Shown here in pieces: positions 1 through 6,327 of a stretch of DNA of 9,118 nt. Source of the stretch: Actinomycetota bacterium. Its GTDB lineage: Bacteria > Actinomycetota > Aquicultoria > Aquicultorales > Aquicultoraceae. The stretch spans positions 1 through 9,118 of the forward strand of contig JASEIR010000095.1 of assembly GCA_030017355.1 (NCBI GenBank), written 5' to 3'. The notes under the pieces are model-generated. The model had not been told where the DNA came from. It saw only the letters and a program-made list of their open reading frames with translations, and made no database searches. Position 1 is the stretch's first letter. Every line of letters starts with the position of its first letter. The position numbers and the translations under genes were made by a program.

Positions 1-53
1 GTTGAGACCTGATGAGATAGGTTCGAAAACCAGCACTCGCATAATCTGGTAAT

Positions 54-73
54 ATATGGTAGTATACCTATAT
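54..73 (+). promoter_or_regulatory. Possible promoter/operator at the start of the first small gene
   Basis: A TAATAT hexamer at 50-55 would make a reasonable -10 box, placing a transcript start about ten bases before the ATG at 72. An imperfect palindrome overlaps it: GGTA (58-61) and TACC (65-68) around GTA, with AT-rich flanks that can pair if one base bulges. A second inverted pair, ACCAG (29-33) and CTGGT (46-50), lies just upstream. No convincing -35 box is seen. Weak evidence; the window edge is close. Confidence 0.25.
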
Positions 74-257
74 GAGCGATTTTAGAGAATGGGCTGATTC
101 CCAAAATAAAAAACTTGACCGTATAAAGGACCTTCTTAATGAGATTATTGAAGCTCACGAAAAAATGCAATTGCTCTTATCTGAAGCGACAATAAGAAGT
201 CAAATTGAGCGCGGAGTTAAAGAAATCGAAGATTTTCTTGGAGCAAGCGACTGTTAA
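72..257 (+). CDS. Small helical/coiled-coil protein of unknown function (61 aa)
   Basis: I do not recognise a family. The 61-residue product is highly charged and almost entirely compatible with helix: residues 5-35 show heptad-like spacing of Leu/Ile (LDRIKDLLNEIIEAHEKM), and residues 38-56 form a second amphipathic stretch ending in IEDFLG. There is no signal peptide, membrane segment or metal motif apart from one C-terminal Cys. ATG 72 is the only sensible start because in-frame stops lie at 42-44 and 60-62. No SD precedes it, and a possible -10 box at 50-55 would leave a very short leader, so translation may be nearly leaderless. A short helical adaptor or regulator is possible. Being real rather than a chance ORF rests on its protein-like composition. 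Confidence 0.55.
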   Translation: MSDFREWADSQNKKLDRIKDLLNEIIEAHEKMQLLLSEATIRSQIERGVKEIEDFLGASDC

Positions 258-380
258 TCTATTTTACGCATGTGTTGCATACGCACCTGCTTTCATAATT
301 CCTCAGCCTTTATTTCGATAATGCCAAGCCAATCACAGTGAGCTATCTCATGCTAAATTTCTTAAAAAATTAAATACTGC

Positions 381-411
381 TTGACGTACTTACCGTAAAA
401 AGGGGTAATAT
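381..411 (+). promoter_or_regulatory. Likely sigma-70-type promoter of dapA
   Basis: TTGACG at 381-386 matches five of six bases of the -35 consensus. TAATAT at 406-411 resembles a -10 box with a 19-base spacer; reading GTAATA at 405 gives 18. The spacing is slightly long, but the position about 30 bases before the dapA start codon and the AT-rich surroundings fit. A strong SD, AAGGAGG at 428-434, follows. Confidence 0.5.
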
Positions 412-441
412 TTAAAGATGTAATAACAAGGAGGAACTAAG

Positions 442-1344
442 ATGAGCCGAAAAACATGGGATTTAAAGGGATGCCTTATCCCAGTTATCACGCCATTTAC
501 TGAGGATTATAAGATTGATAAAGCTGGTCTTCGAATTCTTATCGATTATTTAATAGACGAGCAGGCAGCTGCTGCCATTATCCCTTGCGGAACCACAGGT
601 GAATCACCAACGCTATCACATGAAGAACACCTTGAGGTAATAAAGATAACAGTTGAAGCCGTAAACGGCAGGGTTCCTGTTATAGCTGGAACTGGGTCAA
701 ATTCAACTTCCGAAGCAATATACATGACAAAAGCAGCGGCAGACATGGGAGTTGACGGTACTCTTCAGGTTGGACCTTATTATAACAAGCCAAGCCAGGC
801 TGGTATAATGAGGCATTTTGAGGAAATCGCTAAGGCAACGGATTTGCCCATCATCATCTATAACATCCCCGGCAGAACATCAAGAAACATCGAGCCTGAA
901 ACTATCATTAAGCTTTCAGAGATGGATACGGTTGTTGGCTTAAAGGATGCTTCGGGCGATATTATACAAACTATGAAAATCATCAAGGAAACGCATGCCC
1001 GAAATTTTCATGTTTATGCAGGTGAGGATGCGCTTACATTCTCTATTCTATGTTTAGGTGGACATGGTGCTGTTGCTGCAGTTGGCCATGTAATAGGGAA
1101 AGAAGTAGATCAAATGGTTAAATTAGTTGATGCTGGGAGCATTGATGCTGCTCGTGATATACACTACCGAACCCTTAATATAATAAATGCTCTTTTCGTT
1201 GAACCAAACCCCGTACCAGTAAAGCAAGCTTTAGCCTGGATGGGCCTGCCTTCAGGTCCAGTTAGACTTCCCCTTGTTGGAATGAGTGAAAAAGGTAAGG
1301 AGGTTTTAAGAAAAGCACTCCTTGAACTTGGAAAAATCAGTTAA
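442..1344 (+). CDS. dapA: 4-hydroxy-tetrahydrodipicolinate synthase (DapA)
   Basis: Cytosolic aldolase-type enzyme that condenses pyruvate with L-aspartate semialdehyde, the first committed step to diaminopimelate and lysine. The 300-residue length matches the family (E. coli about 292). Family signatures are all present: GTTGE at 50-54 (T51/T52), the YYNKPSQ segment with Y113/Y114, YNIPGRT with the catalytic-triad Tyr at Y140 and the carboxylate-binding Arg at R145, and the Schiff-base Lys K168 in GLKDASG. The C-terminal EPNPVPVKQAL segment is also typical. ATG 442 is fixed by AAGGAGG seven bases upstream. The gene appears monocistronic here, without dapB or asd neighbours. Related N-acetylneuraminate lyase-type aldolases share the fold, but the overall motif set favours DapA. 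Confidence 0.93.
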   Translation: MSRKTWDLKGCLIPVITPFTEDYKIDKAGLRILIDYLIDEQAAAAIIPCGTTGESPTLSHEEHLEVIKITVEAVNGRVPVIAGTGSNSTSEAIYMTKAAADMGVDGTLQVGPYYNKPSQAGIMRHFEEIAKATDLPIIIYNIPGRTSRNIEPETIIKLSEMDTVVGLKDASGDIIQTMKIIKETHARNFHVYAGEDALTFSILCLGGHGAVAAVGHVIGKEVDQMVKLVDAGSIDAARDIHYRTLNIINALFVEPNPVPVKQALAWMGLPSGPVRLPLVGMSEKGKEVLRKALLELGKIS

Positions 1345-1424
1345 TCTGTAATGATGATGTCAGCTTGAAAGTTGTAAATATTTAGGATACCCTAGTAAGC
1401 AAGTAAAAATTTTCACATGAATGG

Positions 1425-1432
1425 AAAGGAAG
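1425..1432 (+). promoter_or_regulatory. Ribosome binding site that selects GTG 1439
   Basis: AAAGGAAG at 1425-1432 lies six bases before GTG 1439. The in-frame ATG at 1421 has no SD upstream and overlaps this site, so GTG 1439 is the better start for the membrane-anchored protein. Confidence 0.5.
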
Positions 1433-1438
1433 TTTACA

Positions 1439-1987
1439 GTGGATTACAAGAAAATTCTTCCGATTGTAATAATCGGAGCATGTGCGCTTATCCTAGTTGT
1501 TTATGCAGCGCTATTCCTGACAAAATCATCACCGGAAAACAGCTATGCAAACCAACCCGGCGCTTACAACCAAATACCTCAGCAATCTAACCAGGCAGCA
1601 CCCCAACCCTCTGCAGTCTCGCAATTACCTGATAAGCCAGTTAGTTCAAGCGAGCCAGCTACACTTGTTCCAAAAGATATGGCACTTGATAAATATTGCG
1701 AAAAATATTACGTAGCTTGGATAAACAAAGACTGGCAAACAGCATTTGATATGCAGCCTATATCTAAAAAAAGCCAGAGCGACGTCAACAAATTTGCGCA
1801 AGAGCGAGAGTCTTATGGAATGCAAAGCTATAAAGTTAACCCACCAGAAATCAAAGGTCATATTGGAACAGTAAAAGTAACAATGGACCTTGGCCAAAAC
1901 GGCACATGGTTTACAAACTGGACCTTTATAAAGAATGACAAAGGCCAGTGGGTTGTATGGGATTCAAAAACTGGAATGGGGAACTAA
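1439..1987 (+). CDS. Membrane-anchored protein with Pro/Gln/Ser linker and small C-terminal domain, unknown function
   Basis: I do not recognise a specific family. Counting from GTG 1439 (182 aa), a short basic start (MDYKK) leads into one hydrophobic helix at about residues 6-27, then a low-complexity linker rich in Pro, Gln, Ser and Ala to about residue 75. A compact C-terminal domain follows at about 80-182. Its pattern (KYCEKYYVAWINKDWQTAFDM, then alternating beta-like strands with WTFIKNDKGQWVVWDSKTG) resembles NTF2-like or DUF4878-type cone folds seen in small exported proteins, but this is by look only. No lipobox is present, so it is probably a bitopic membrane protein with an outside domain. 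An alternative ATG at 1421 would add six residues. The last four bases overlap the convergent minus-strand gene. Confidence 0.75.
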   Translation: MDYKKILPIVIIGACALILVVYAALFLTKSSPENSYANQPGAYNQIPQQSNQAAPQPSAVSQLPDKPVSSSEPATLVPKDMALDKYCEKYYVAWINKDWQTAFDMQPISKKSQSDVNKFAQERESYGMQSYKVNPPEIKGHIGTVKVTMDLGQNGTWFTNWTFIKNDKGQWVVWDSKTGMGN

Positions 1988-2301
1988 GCTGCCATTGGCC
2001 TTGCCATCCCTAAAGTTTGGCTTGCTGTTTCAAACGAGTGAAGCGCATCTGATAGCGGATATATTTCAAAAACTGAATAATTGCTCAACGGATATTCCTG
2101 AAGCAAATCATCAAGCTCTTCATGTGATTCAACGTTATAAACCATTACGCTTGCCATTTGCCCAGCAAGTGCATAAGACAGCTCTATTTTGCCTCGGTTC
2201 ATCATATCACTAACCCAGTCCCTTGCCTTTAGGAAAAGACTCTTTGCCTCAGACGGCTCAAGCTGAATTGTTCCCCCGCGATCTATGACTAAAAACCTCA
2301 C
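1984..2301 (-). CDS. Muconolactone delta-isomerase-like dimeric alpha/beta-barrel protein
   Basis: The 105-residue product has the order and length of the muconolactone isomerase/YciI-like ferredoxin fold: strand MRFLVID, a helix with SLFLKARDWVSDMMNRGKI, a strand around MASVMVYNV, ESHEELDDLLQEYPLSNY, then strand SVFEIYPLSD. The ESHEELDDLLQEYPL segment is the most telling match, aligning with the SNDELHxLLxxLPLFPYM region of the true isomerases. Key aromatic-degradation neighbours are absent and the Pro-Leu-Phe-Pro signature is only partly kept, so muconolactone isomerisation is unlikely and the substrate is unknown. The start is GTG 2301, preceded by a near-perfect SD (revcomp of TCACCTCC at 2306-2313). 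It converges on the upstream gene, sharing CTAA so that TAA on plus and TAG on minus overlap. Confidence 0.8.
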   Translation of the reverse strand: MRFLVIDRGGTIQLEPSEAKSLFLKARDWVSDMMNRGKIELSYALAGQMASVMVYNVESHEELDDLLQEYPLSNYSVFEIYPLSDALHSFETASQTLGMARPMAA

Positions 2302-2305
2302 AATA

Positions 2306-2313
2306 TCACCTCC
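2306..2313 (-). promoter_or_regulatory. Strong SD for the GTG start at 2301
   Basis: On the minus strand the sequence reads GGAGGTGA, eight bases complementary to the 16S rRNA tail, four bases before GTG 2301. This settles the non-ATG start. Confidence 0.7.
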
Positions 2314-2462
2314 CGTAATCCACCAATAAGTGTACCCAAACTTCGGGCAACATTTTTCTAAAATCTGTGTTTACTTCGATCTTCTATTACTACAGCTGAC
2401 ATACATAGCTACTACTACGCTAGCAGCATATATTCATTTCCGCAGCAAAAATACCCTAATTA

Positions 2463-2490
2463 TTTACCCTACTATGTCGATAAGTATAAA
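2463..2490 (+). promoter_or_regulatory. Weak promoter candidate for the binding-protein/c-di-GMP operon
   Basis: TTTACC (2463-2468) and TATAAA (2485-2490) are spaced by 16 bases, about 60 bases before the ATG at 2550. The intergenic region 2302-2549 is AT-rich and must also carry the promoter of the divergent gene at 2301. I see no clear operator or terminator in it. Confidence 0.3.
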
Positions 2491-2549
2491 GATAATTAAT
2501 TGCATCTAATTTAACTGGCAAGAACTTAGTTGGTTTTGAGGGGCGTGAC

Positions 2550-3416
2550 ATGTCAAAAATACTAGCAACACTAGCTATTATGCTTTTGCTAGCCATGATT
2601 TTTCTTAGCGGATGCACAAGTACCACTGATTTAGTCGATAGCAGCACACCAGGTCAGATACCAGAATATAACGGTCACTTTGTGATAGGCGGTTCTCGGG
2701 CAGGTACTCCAGCTATAAAGATATTGACAGATGCCTTCTCGAAAAAGCACCCTGGGGTAACGTTTGAATATCGACCAGGCTCAAAGACTTCATCTGCGTT
2801 AAAGCAAGTAGCCAACGAAACCTTAGATATTGGAATATTTGCCAGAGATTTGAAGCCAGAGGAAAAACAGCCAGGTCTTAATGCGTATGTTCTTTTATAT
2901 GATGCCATTGCGGTAATAGTAAATAAAAACGTTCCCATTGAAAGCTTAACTGTGCAACAAGTCAGAGACATATATGCAGGTAAAATTAGAAACTGGAATA
3001 AAATAAGCAAGGCAAGCTCGCCTATCATTATCTGCGATAGAAGCGAGGATGAAACAGCCAAGTTAGCAATGCGAAAGTTTGTCTTTGGCGATGATTTAGC
3101 AATAACCGAAAATACAGTCATTTTAGAGACTGAAAGCGACATGATCAACGCTGTCTCTAGCACTCCCTATTCAATAGGTTACTGTTCAGCCCCTCTAGCA
3201 AGAAAAGACAGTAACGTAAAAGTATTAAAGATTGACGGTATTGAGCCAAGCGTTGCCAATATGAGAAATGGCTCCTACCAAGTGATGAGACCAGTTGGTA
3301 TTGGAGCGCTAGACCAGAATGAAACAATTAAGCCGTTTATAAACTTTGCATATAGCAAGGAAGCACGCGAACTGTTAGTTAAAAATGGCTATCTGCCTGC
3401 TAAGGATAAGAAATAG
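2550..3416 (+). CDS. PstS-like substrate-binding lipoprotein (PBP_like_2 type)
   Basis: Extracytoplasmic solute-binding protein of the phosphate-binding PstS superfamily, 288 aa. Residues 3-21 form a lipoprotein signal with lipobox LSGC, so C22 should be lipidated and the protein tethered to the membrane. Family hallmarks follow: GGSRAGTPAIKIL (47-59), DIGIFARDLKPEE (93-105), and the typical LYDAIAVIVNKNVPIESLTVQQVRDIYAGKIRNWN at 116-150. The second anion-binding segment, normally R..GSGT, here reads DRSEDET (163-169), so a phosphate ligand is doubtful. The start has GAGGGG at 2538-2543. No pstCAB transporter genes follow; the stop is directly abutted by the ATG of a GGDEF/HD-GYP gene. This suggests a sensory binding protein rather than a transport component, although a partner transporter elsewhere cannot be excluded. 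Confidence 0.85.
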   Translation: MSKILATLAIMLLLAMIFLSGCTSTTDLVDSSTPGQIPEYNGHFVIGGSRAGTPAIKILTDAFSKKHPGVTFEYRPGSKTSSALKQVANETLDIGIFARDLKPEEKQPGLNAYVLLYDAIAVIVNKNVPIESLTVQQVRDIYAGKIRNWNKISKASSPIIICDRSEDETAKLAMRKFVFGDDLAITENTVILETESDMINAVSSTPYSIGYCSAPLARKDSNVKVLKIDGIEPSVANMRNGSYQVMRPVGIGALDQNETIKPFINFAYSKEARELLVKNGYLPAKDKK

Positions 3417-5627
3417 ATGAGATACCAGCAAATTGATATTAGGAAAAAAATATTAATACCGATTGTCTTAATCTCTTTTGTCGGGGTCTTGCTAACAGTT
3501 TTAATAACACTTCATCTAATGGAAGTCCAAAGCGACCAGACAGTTAAAAAAGAGATTGAGCATGCTAAGCATTTAATTAAAGAAGCTCTAATGGATAACG
3601 AAGCACGCCTTATGCCAGAAGCAATCATGCTTGCATCAGACGTTTCTATAAGAGAGGGCATAGAGCAAAAGAATAGCGCAGCGCTTGTTAGAAAACTTAT
3701 TCCTGTTAAAGTAACTTTTAATGTAGATGGTATTAAAATAATAGATGCAAAAGGTACTGAGATTATACGTTTAGGGTCTTCTTTGCCAACCCCCTCTATC
3801 CTTGTGAATGCAGGATTTGATTTGGAACGCGTTGCTTTGTTTGTAAGGTCTGGCAATGAAATATGGCTTACCGCCGTTGCACCAATCCGGTCTAGGGATG
3901 GCAAACTTATTGGTCTTGTGCTGGTTGGAAATAAAATTAGCAAAACCCTTATCAAAGAGATAAAAAAAGGGACTGGAGCAGATGTTGTAATAAGCTTTGA
4001 TAACTTGTTCGTGGGCTCTTCAAGTGCAGCGGAAGAAGAAGCCATAAACCACAGCTATGAAGAAGAAAGCCTTGATTATTCAAATAACTTAACTGAGATT
4101 CATACCATGGATGGTGAGCCTTGCCTTATTGACCGCTTTGATTTAAAAACAAGCGGCGGTAATAAGATTAGAGTATATACGCTAACCTCCATATCACGTA
4201 GTAATCAAGCTAAAAGAGACAATGCAATTGCTATTTTATCTGTTAGCCTTGCTGCTCTGCTGGTCTCAATTATTGTCGCTTATATAGTTGGTTATCAAGT
4301 TACTAAACCCATTAAAGTAATGGCCAAAAGAGCAAGGCTAATTGCAGAAGGTGACTATAAACAACGTATTGACTACTCTGGCGTAAGAGAAATCGATGAG
4401 CTTGCAACAAGTTTCAACATCATGAGCGAAGCACTTGAGGTAAATCGCCAATGCCTTGAGGAAAGAGCCTATACAGATAGCTTGACAGGTCTTTATAACC
4501 ACCGCTATTTTCAGGATAGCTTAACAAACGAGTTAATGAGGTCCGACCGTTATAAACATCCTCTAAGCCTTATTGTCATTGATATTGACGACTTCAAGAA
4601 AGTAAACGATAACTTTGGCCACAAGAAGGGCGATACAGCACTCCAGTTATTGGCCGATAGAATGAAAGCACAGGTGCGTGAAACCGATATCCCGTGCAGA
4701 ATTGGCGGCGAGGAGTTTGCAATTATCTTGCCCGAGACTACCTCATATGAGGCATACACGGTTGCAGAAAGGTTACGGATGGATGTCGCTTCTCAAACTA
4801 TACCAGATATTGGGAAAATCACAATAAGCCTTGGTATCTCAACATTCCCAGACCATGCTACTGATAAGGAAAGTATCATTGAGGCAGCTGATGTTGCTAT
4901 GTATCACTCAAAAAGAAATGGTAAGAATATGACCTCCATATACAATGGGGAGCCACTGGTCAAACTCGACCCGCAAGAAGATAAATGGCTAACAGAAGAA
5001 TCTTATTACATGGACATGCTCCATGCACTCATATCCCATGTAGAAGCAAAAGATCAGAGCGTTCACAGCCATTCAGAGCGTGTTTCCATGATTGCAGGTC
5101 TAATCGGTCTTGAACTTGGATTGTCCCACAACCAAGTTGAGCATTTAAGAATTGCCGGCCTACTACATGACATTGGCAAAATAGCAGTTCCTGATCATAT
5201 TTTAGCTAAGTCTGAACCCCTTACCGAAGAGGAATTCGAGAAACTTAAACCACACCCAATTATCGGTGAGCAAATTTTGCAAGGAACCAGGCTGCAACCA
5301 GTGCTTAAAGCAGTTCTCTATCATCATGAGAGACTTGACGGTAGCGGTTATCCGTATGGCTTAAAAGGAGACGAAATTCCATTATATGCTAGGATAATTG
5401 CAGTTGCGGATACTTTTGAGGCGATGATTTCAGGTCGCCCATACCACAAAGCTATGTCTGTTGAAGAATCCGTTGCAAAACTAAAGCAAGACAGCAGAAC
5501 AAAGTTTGATGAAGAAGTTGTCAATGCCCTTGATAGAATTGCCAGCAGAGATGACTCGTTGCATTGTATAGCCATGACTTCAAAGCTCTGTGATATTGAT
5601 ATAGACGATAGGCCACCGGCAGCCTAG
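3417..5627 (+). CDS. Cache-HAMP-GGDEF-HD-GYP membrane c-di-GMP cyclase/phosphodiesterase
   Basis: A 736-residue receptor-type enzyme predicted to make and break cyclic di-GMP. Order: TM1 at about 12-33; an outside Cache-like sensor at about 34-268, with IKIIDAKGTEIIRLGSS and APIRSRDGKLIGLVLVGNKI; TM2 about 270-292; HAMP 290-340; GGDEF about 350-508; HD-GYP about 535-710. The cyclase half has DIDDFKKVND (389-398), an active GGEEF at 430-434 and an inhibitory I-site RETD at 421-424. The phosphodiesterase half keeps E543, HSERV (552-556), HD (584-585), H613, HHERLDGSGYP (636-646) and D665, so all expected metal ligands are present. AAGGAT at 3402-3407 is the SD, inside the end of the upstream binding-protein gene, whose TAG is directly followed by this ATG. 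The two are very likely translationally coupled. Confidence 0.95.
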   Translation: MRYQQIDIRKKILIPIVLISFVGVLLTVLITLHLMEVQSDQTVKKEIEHAKHLIKEALMDNEARLMPEAIMLASDVSIREGIEQKNSAALVRKLIPVKVTFNVDGIKIIDAKGTEIIRLGSSLPTPSILVNAGFDLERVALFVRSGNEIWLTAVAPIRSRDGKLIGLVLVGNKISKTLIKEIKKGTGADVVISFDNLFVGSSSAAEEEAINHSYEEESLDYSNNLTEIHTMDGEPCLIDRFDLKTSGGNKIRVYTLTSISRSNQAKRDNAIAILSVSLAALLVSIIVAYIVGYQVTKPIKVMAKRARLIAEGDYKQRIDYSGVREIDELATSFNIMSEALEVNRQCLEERAYTDSLTGLYNHRYFQDSLTNELMRSDRYKHPLSLIVIDIDDFKKVNDNFGHKKGDTALQLLADRMKAQVRETDIPCRIGGEEFAIILPETTSYEAYTVAERLRMDVASQTIPDIGKITISLGISTFPDHATDKESIIEAADVAMYHSKRNGKNMTSIYNGEPLVKLDPQEDKWLTEESYYMDMLHALISHVEAKDQSVHSHSERVSMIAGLIGLELGLSHNQVEHLRIAGLLHDIGKIAVPDHILAKSEPLTEEEFEKLKPHPIIGEQILQGTRLQPVLKAVLYHHERLDGSGYPYGLKGDEIPLYARIIAVADTFEAMISGRPYHKAMSVEESVAKLKQDSRTKFDEEVVNALDRIASRDDSLHCIAMTSKLCDIDIDDRPPAA

Positions 5628-5636
5628 AGCAAACTT

Positions 5637-6185
5637 TTAAGCTGCTAATCCACCCCTTGCCTGAAAAATATCTAGAAGTATCTGACAAAAACGCTCCGCG
5701 CTATCAGCCGTTTTTGCAGTTATGAAAAGCTCATCTACTACAACATCTTCATCTACATAGACAGCTCCAGAACTCTCCAAATCAATTCTTGATTCCGCAG
5801 GCCCCGTCATCCTTCTCCCGCTTAGCAACGACCCCAACGATGCAACTAGCAGCTCTACTCCTCTATCAACAGCCCCAATTATCTTCTGATGCTCATACGA
5901 CCTTGATATAAGACCTAAATTTTCTTTACTAGCAATCATTTCTTCAGGCGTGGCACTATCTAAGACAACAAGAGCATCATAATCACCAAGTTTTAAATCA
6001 TCCGTTGCGATATCAACTGTTAATACCTCCTTGCGCGTGCTATCTGTTAAGGGCTCATTTTTCTTAAAGCCAACAATCATAACACTCCCACCTGCCCCAA
6101 CCATGCATTCCTGGATAGTCCTGAACAGGCTTGCATTAAAATGATTTGGCATTAGCACGGCAATGGTCCTTCCTCTTGCCTGCAT
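5637..6185 (-). CDS. DJ-1/PfpI-fold protein lacking the catalytic Cys (Asp at that site)
   Basis: A 182-residue single-domain protein of the class I glutamine amidotransferase-like DJ-1/PfpI superfamily. Visible parts: N-terminal strand GRTIAVLMPNHF (5-16), YDALVVLDSATPEE (69-82), the nucleophile elbow KIIGAVDRGVELL (101-113), and the C-terminal TGPAESRIDLESSGAVYVDEDVVVD, which matches the PfpI segment. The elbow normally reads A-I-C-H-G; here D107-R108 replace Cys-His. The Glu that assists the Cys near the N-terminus is also absent (HFNAS). The GVELL segment resembles the C-terminal domain of large catalases, which has this fold without Cys. Hydrolase activity is therefore unlikely; a binding or regulatory role is inferred. 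ATG 6185 is chosen over TTG 6230 because GGAGGG (6193-6198) sits seven bases upstream. Confidence 0.85.
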   Translation of the reverse strand: MQARGRTIAVLMPNHFNASLFRTIQECMVGAGGSVMIVGFKKNEPLTDSTRKEVLTVDIATDDLKLGDYDALVVLDSATPEEMIASKENLGLISRSYEHQKIIGAVDRGVELLVASLGSLLSGRRMTGPAESRIDLESSGAVYVDEDVVVDELFITAKTADSAERFCQILLDIFQARGGLAA

Positions 6186-6192
6186 AAGACAT

Positions 6193-6198
6193 CCCTCC
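6193..6198 (-). promoter_or_regulatory. SD deciding ATG 6185
   Basis: The minus strand reads GGAGGG seven bases before ATG 6185. The longer reading from TTG 6230 would place this SD inside the coding region and has no good SD of its own. Confidence 0.6.
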
Positions 6199-6254
6199 AT
6201 TTTGCTAAGTGCAGATTTTACCCGTGACAAATGGCCATAAAACTATATGAACCC

Positions 6255-6291
6255 AACATTCCCCACCGCTGCGGAGTGTTTCTTTTGTTTT
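6255..6291 (+). terminator. Terminator-like or attenuator hairpin in the leader of the second DJ-1-fold gene
   Basis: AACATTCC (6255-6262) pairs with GGAGTGTT (6273-6280): eight pairs including one G-T, with a ten-base loop. It is followed at once by TCTTTTGTTTT (6281-6291). This is the form of a Rho-independent terminator on the plus strand, yet it lies about 37 bases before the start codon of a plus-strand gene. It could attenuate that gene, or stop read-through from the c-di-GMP operon that would run antisense through the gene at 5637-6185. Confidence 0.45.
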
Positions 6292-6299
6292 ACAAGAGG

Positions 6300-6327
6300 G
6301 AAAATCAACTGCCAAGGAGGGATTTTC
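6300..6327 (+). promoter_or_regulatory. SD-in-loop hairpin abutting ATG 6328
   Basis: GAAAATC (6300-6306) and GATTTTC (6321-6327) are perfect inverted arms of seven bases. The 14-base loop contains the SD AAGGAGG (6314-6320), and the ATG follows the second arm directly. Such a hairpin could tune ribosome access, for example with temperature or a bound factor. The stem is AT-rich and weak, so its effect is uncertain. Confidence 0.4.

Noticed and set aside
15..40. T-arm-like GGTTCGAAAACC suggesting a tRNA tail at the window start
   Set aside because: The flanking bases do not form the 5-bp T stem, and no acceptor stem or upstream arms can be checked.
2675..3163. Minus-strand reading frame of 162 codons inside the binding-protein gene
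   Set aside because: Shadow of a gene with clear family motifs on the plus strand; no SD and an unnatural composition.
3512..4045. Minus-strand reading frame of 177 codons inside the GGDEF/HD-GYP gene
   Set aside because: Ser/Ile-rich shadow of the Cache region with no supporting start signal.
5618..5645. Terminator between the c-di-GMP operon and the convergent gene (GCAGC/GCTGC)
   Set aside because: The stem is only five pairs with a 17-base loop and no T tract.
6186..6230. Longer N-terminus of the minus-strand DJ-1-fold protein from TTG 6230
   Set aside because: The added 15 residues contain the SD for ATG 6185 and do not fit the family's N-terminal strand; the two paralogues align from their ATG starts.
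6247..6327. Longer N-terminus of the plus-strand DJ-1-fold protein from ATG 6247
   Set aside because: The extension is low-quality, Cys/Phe-rich and lies over the two hairpins; ATG 6328 has an ideal SD.
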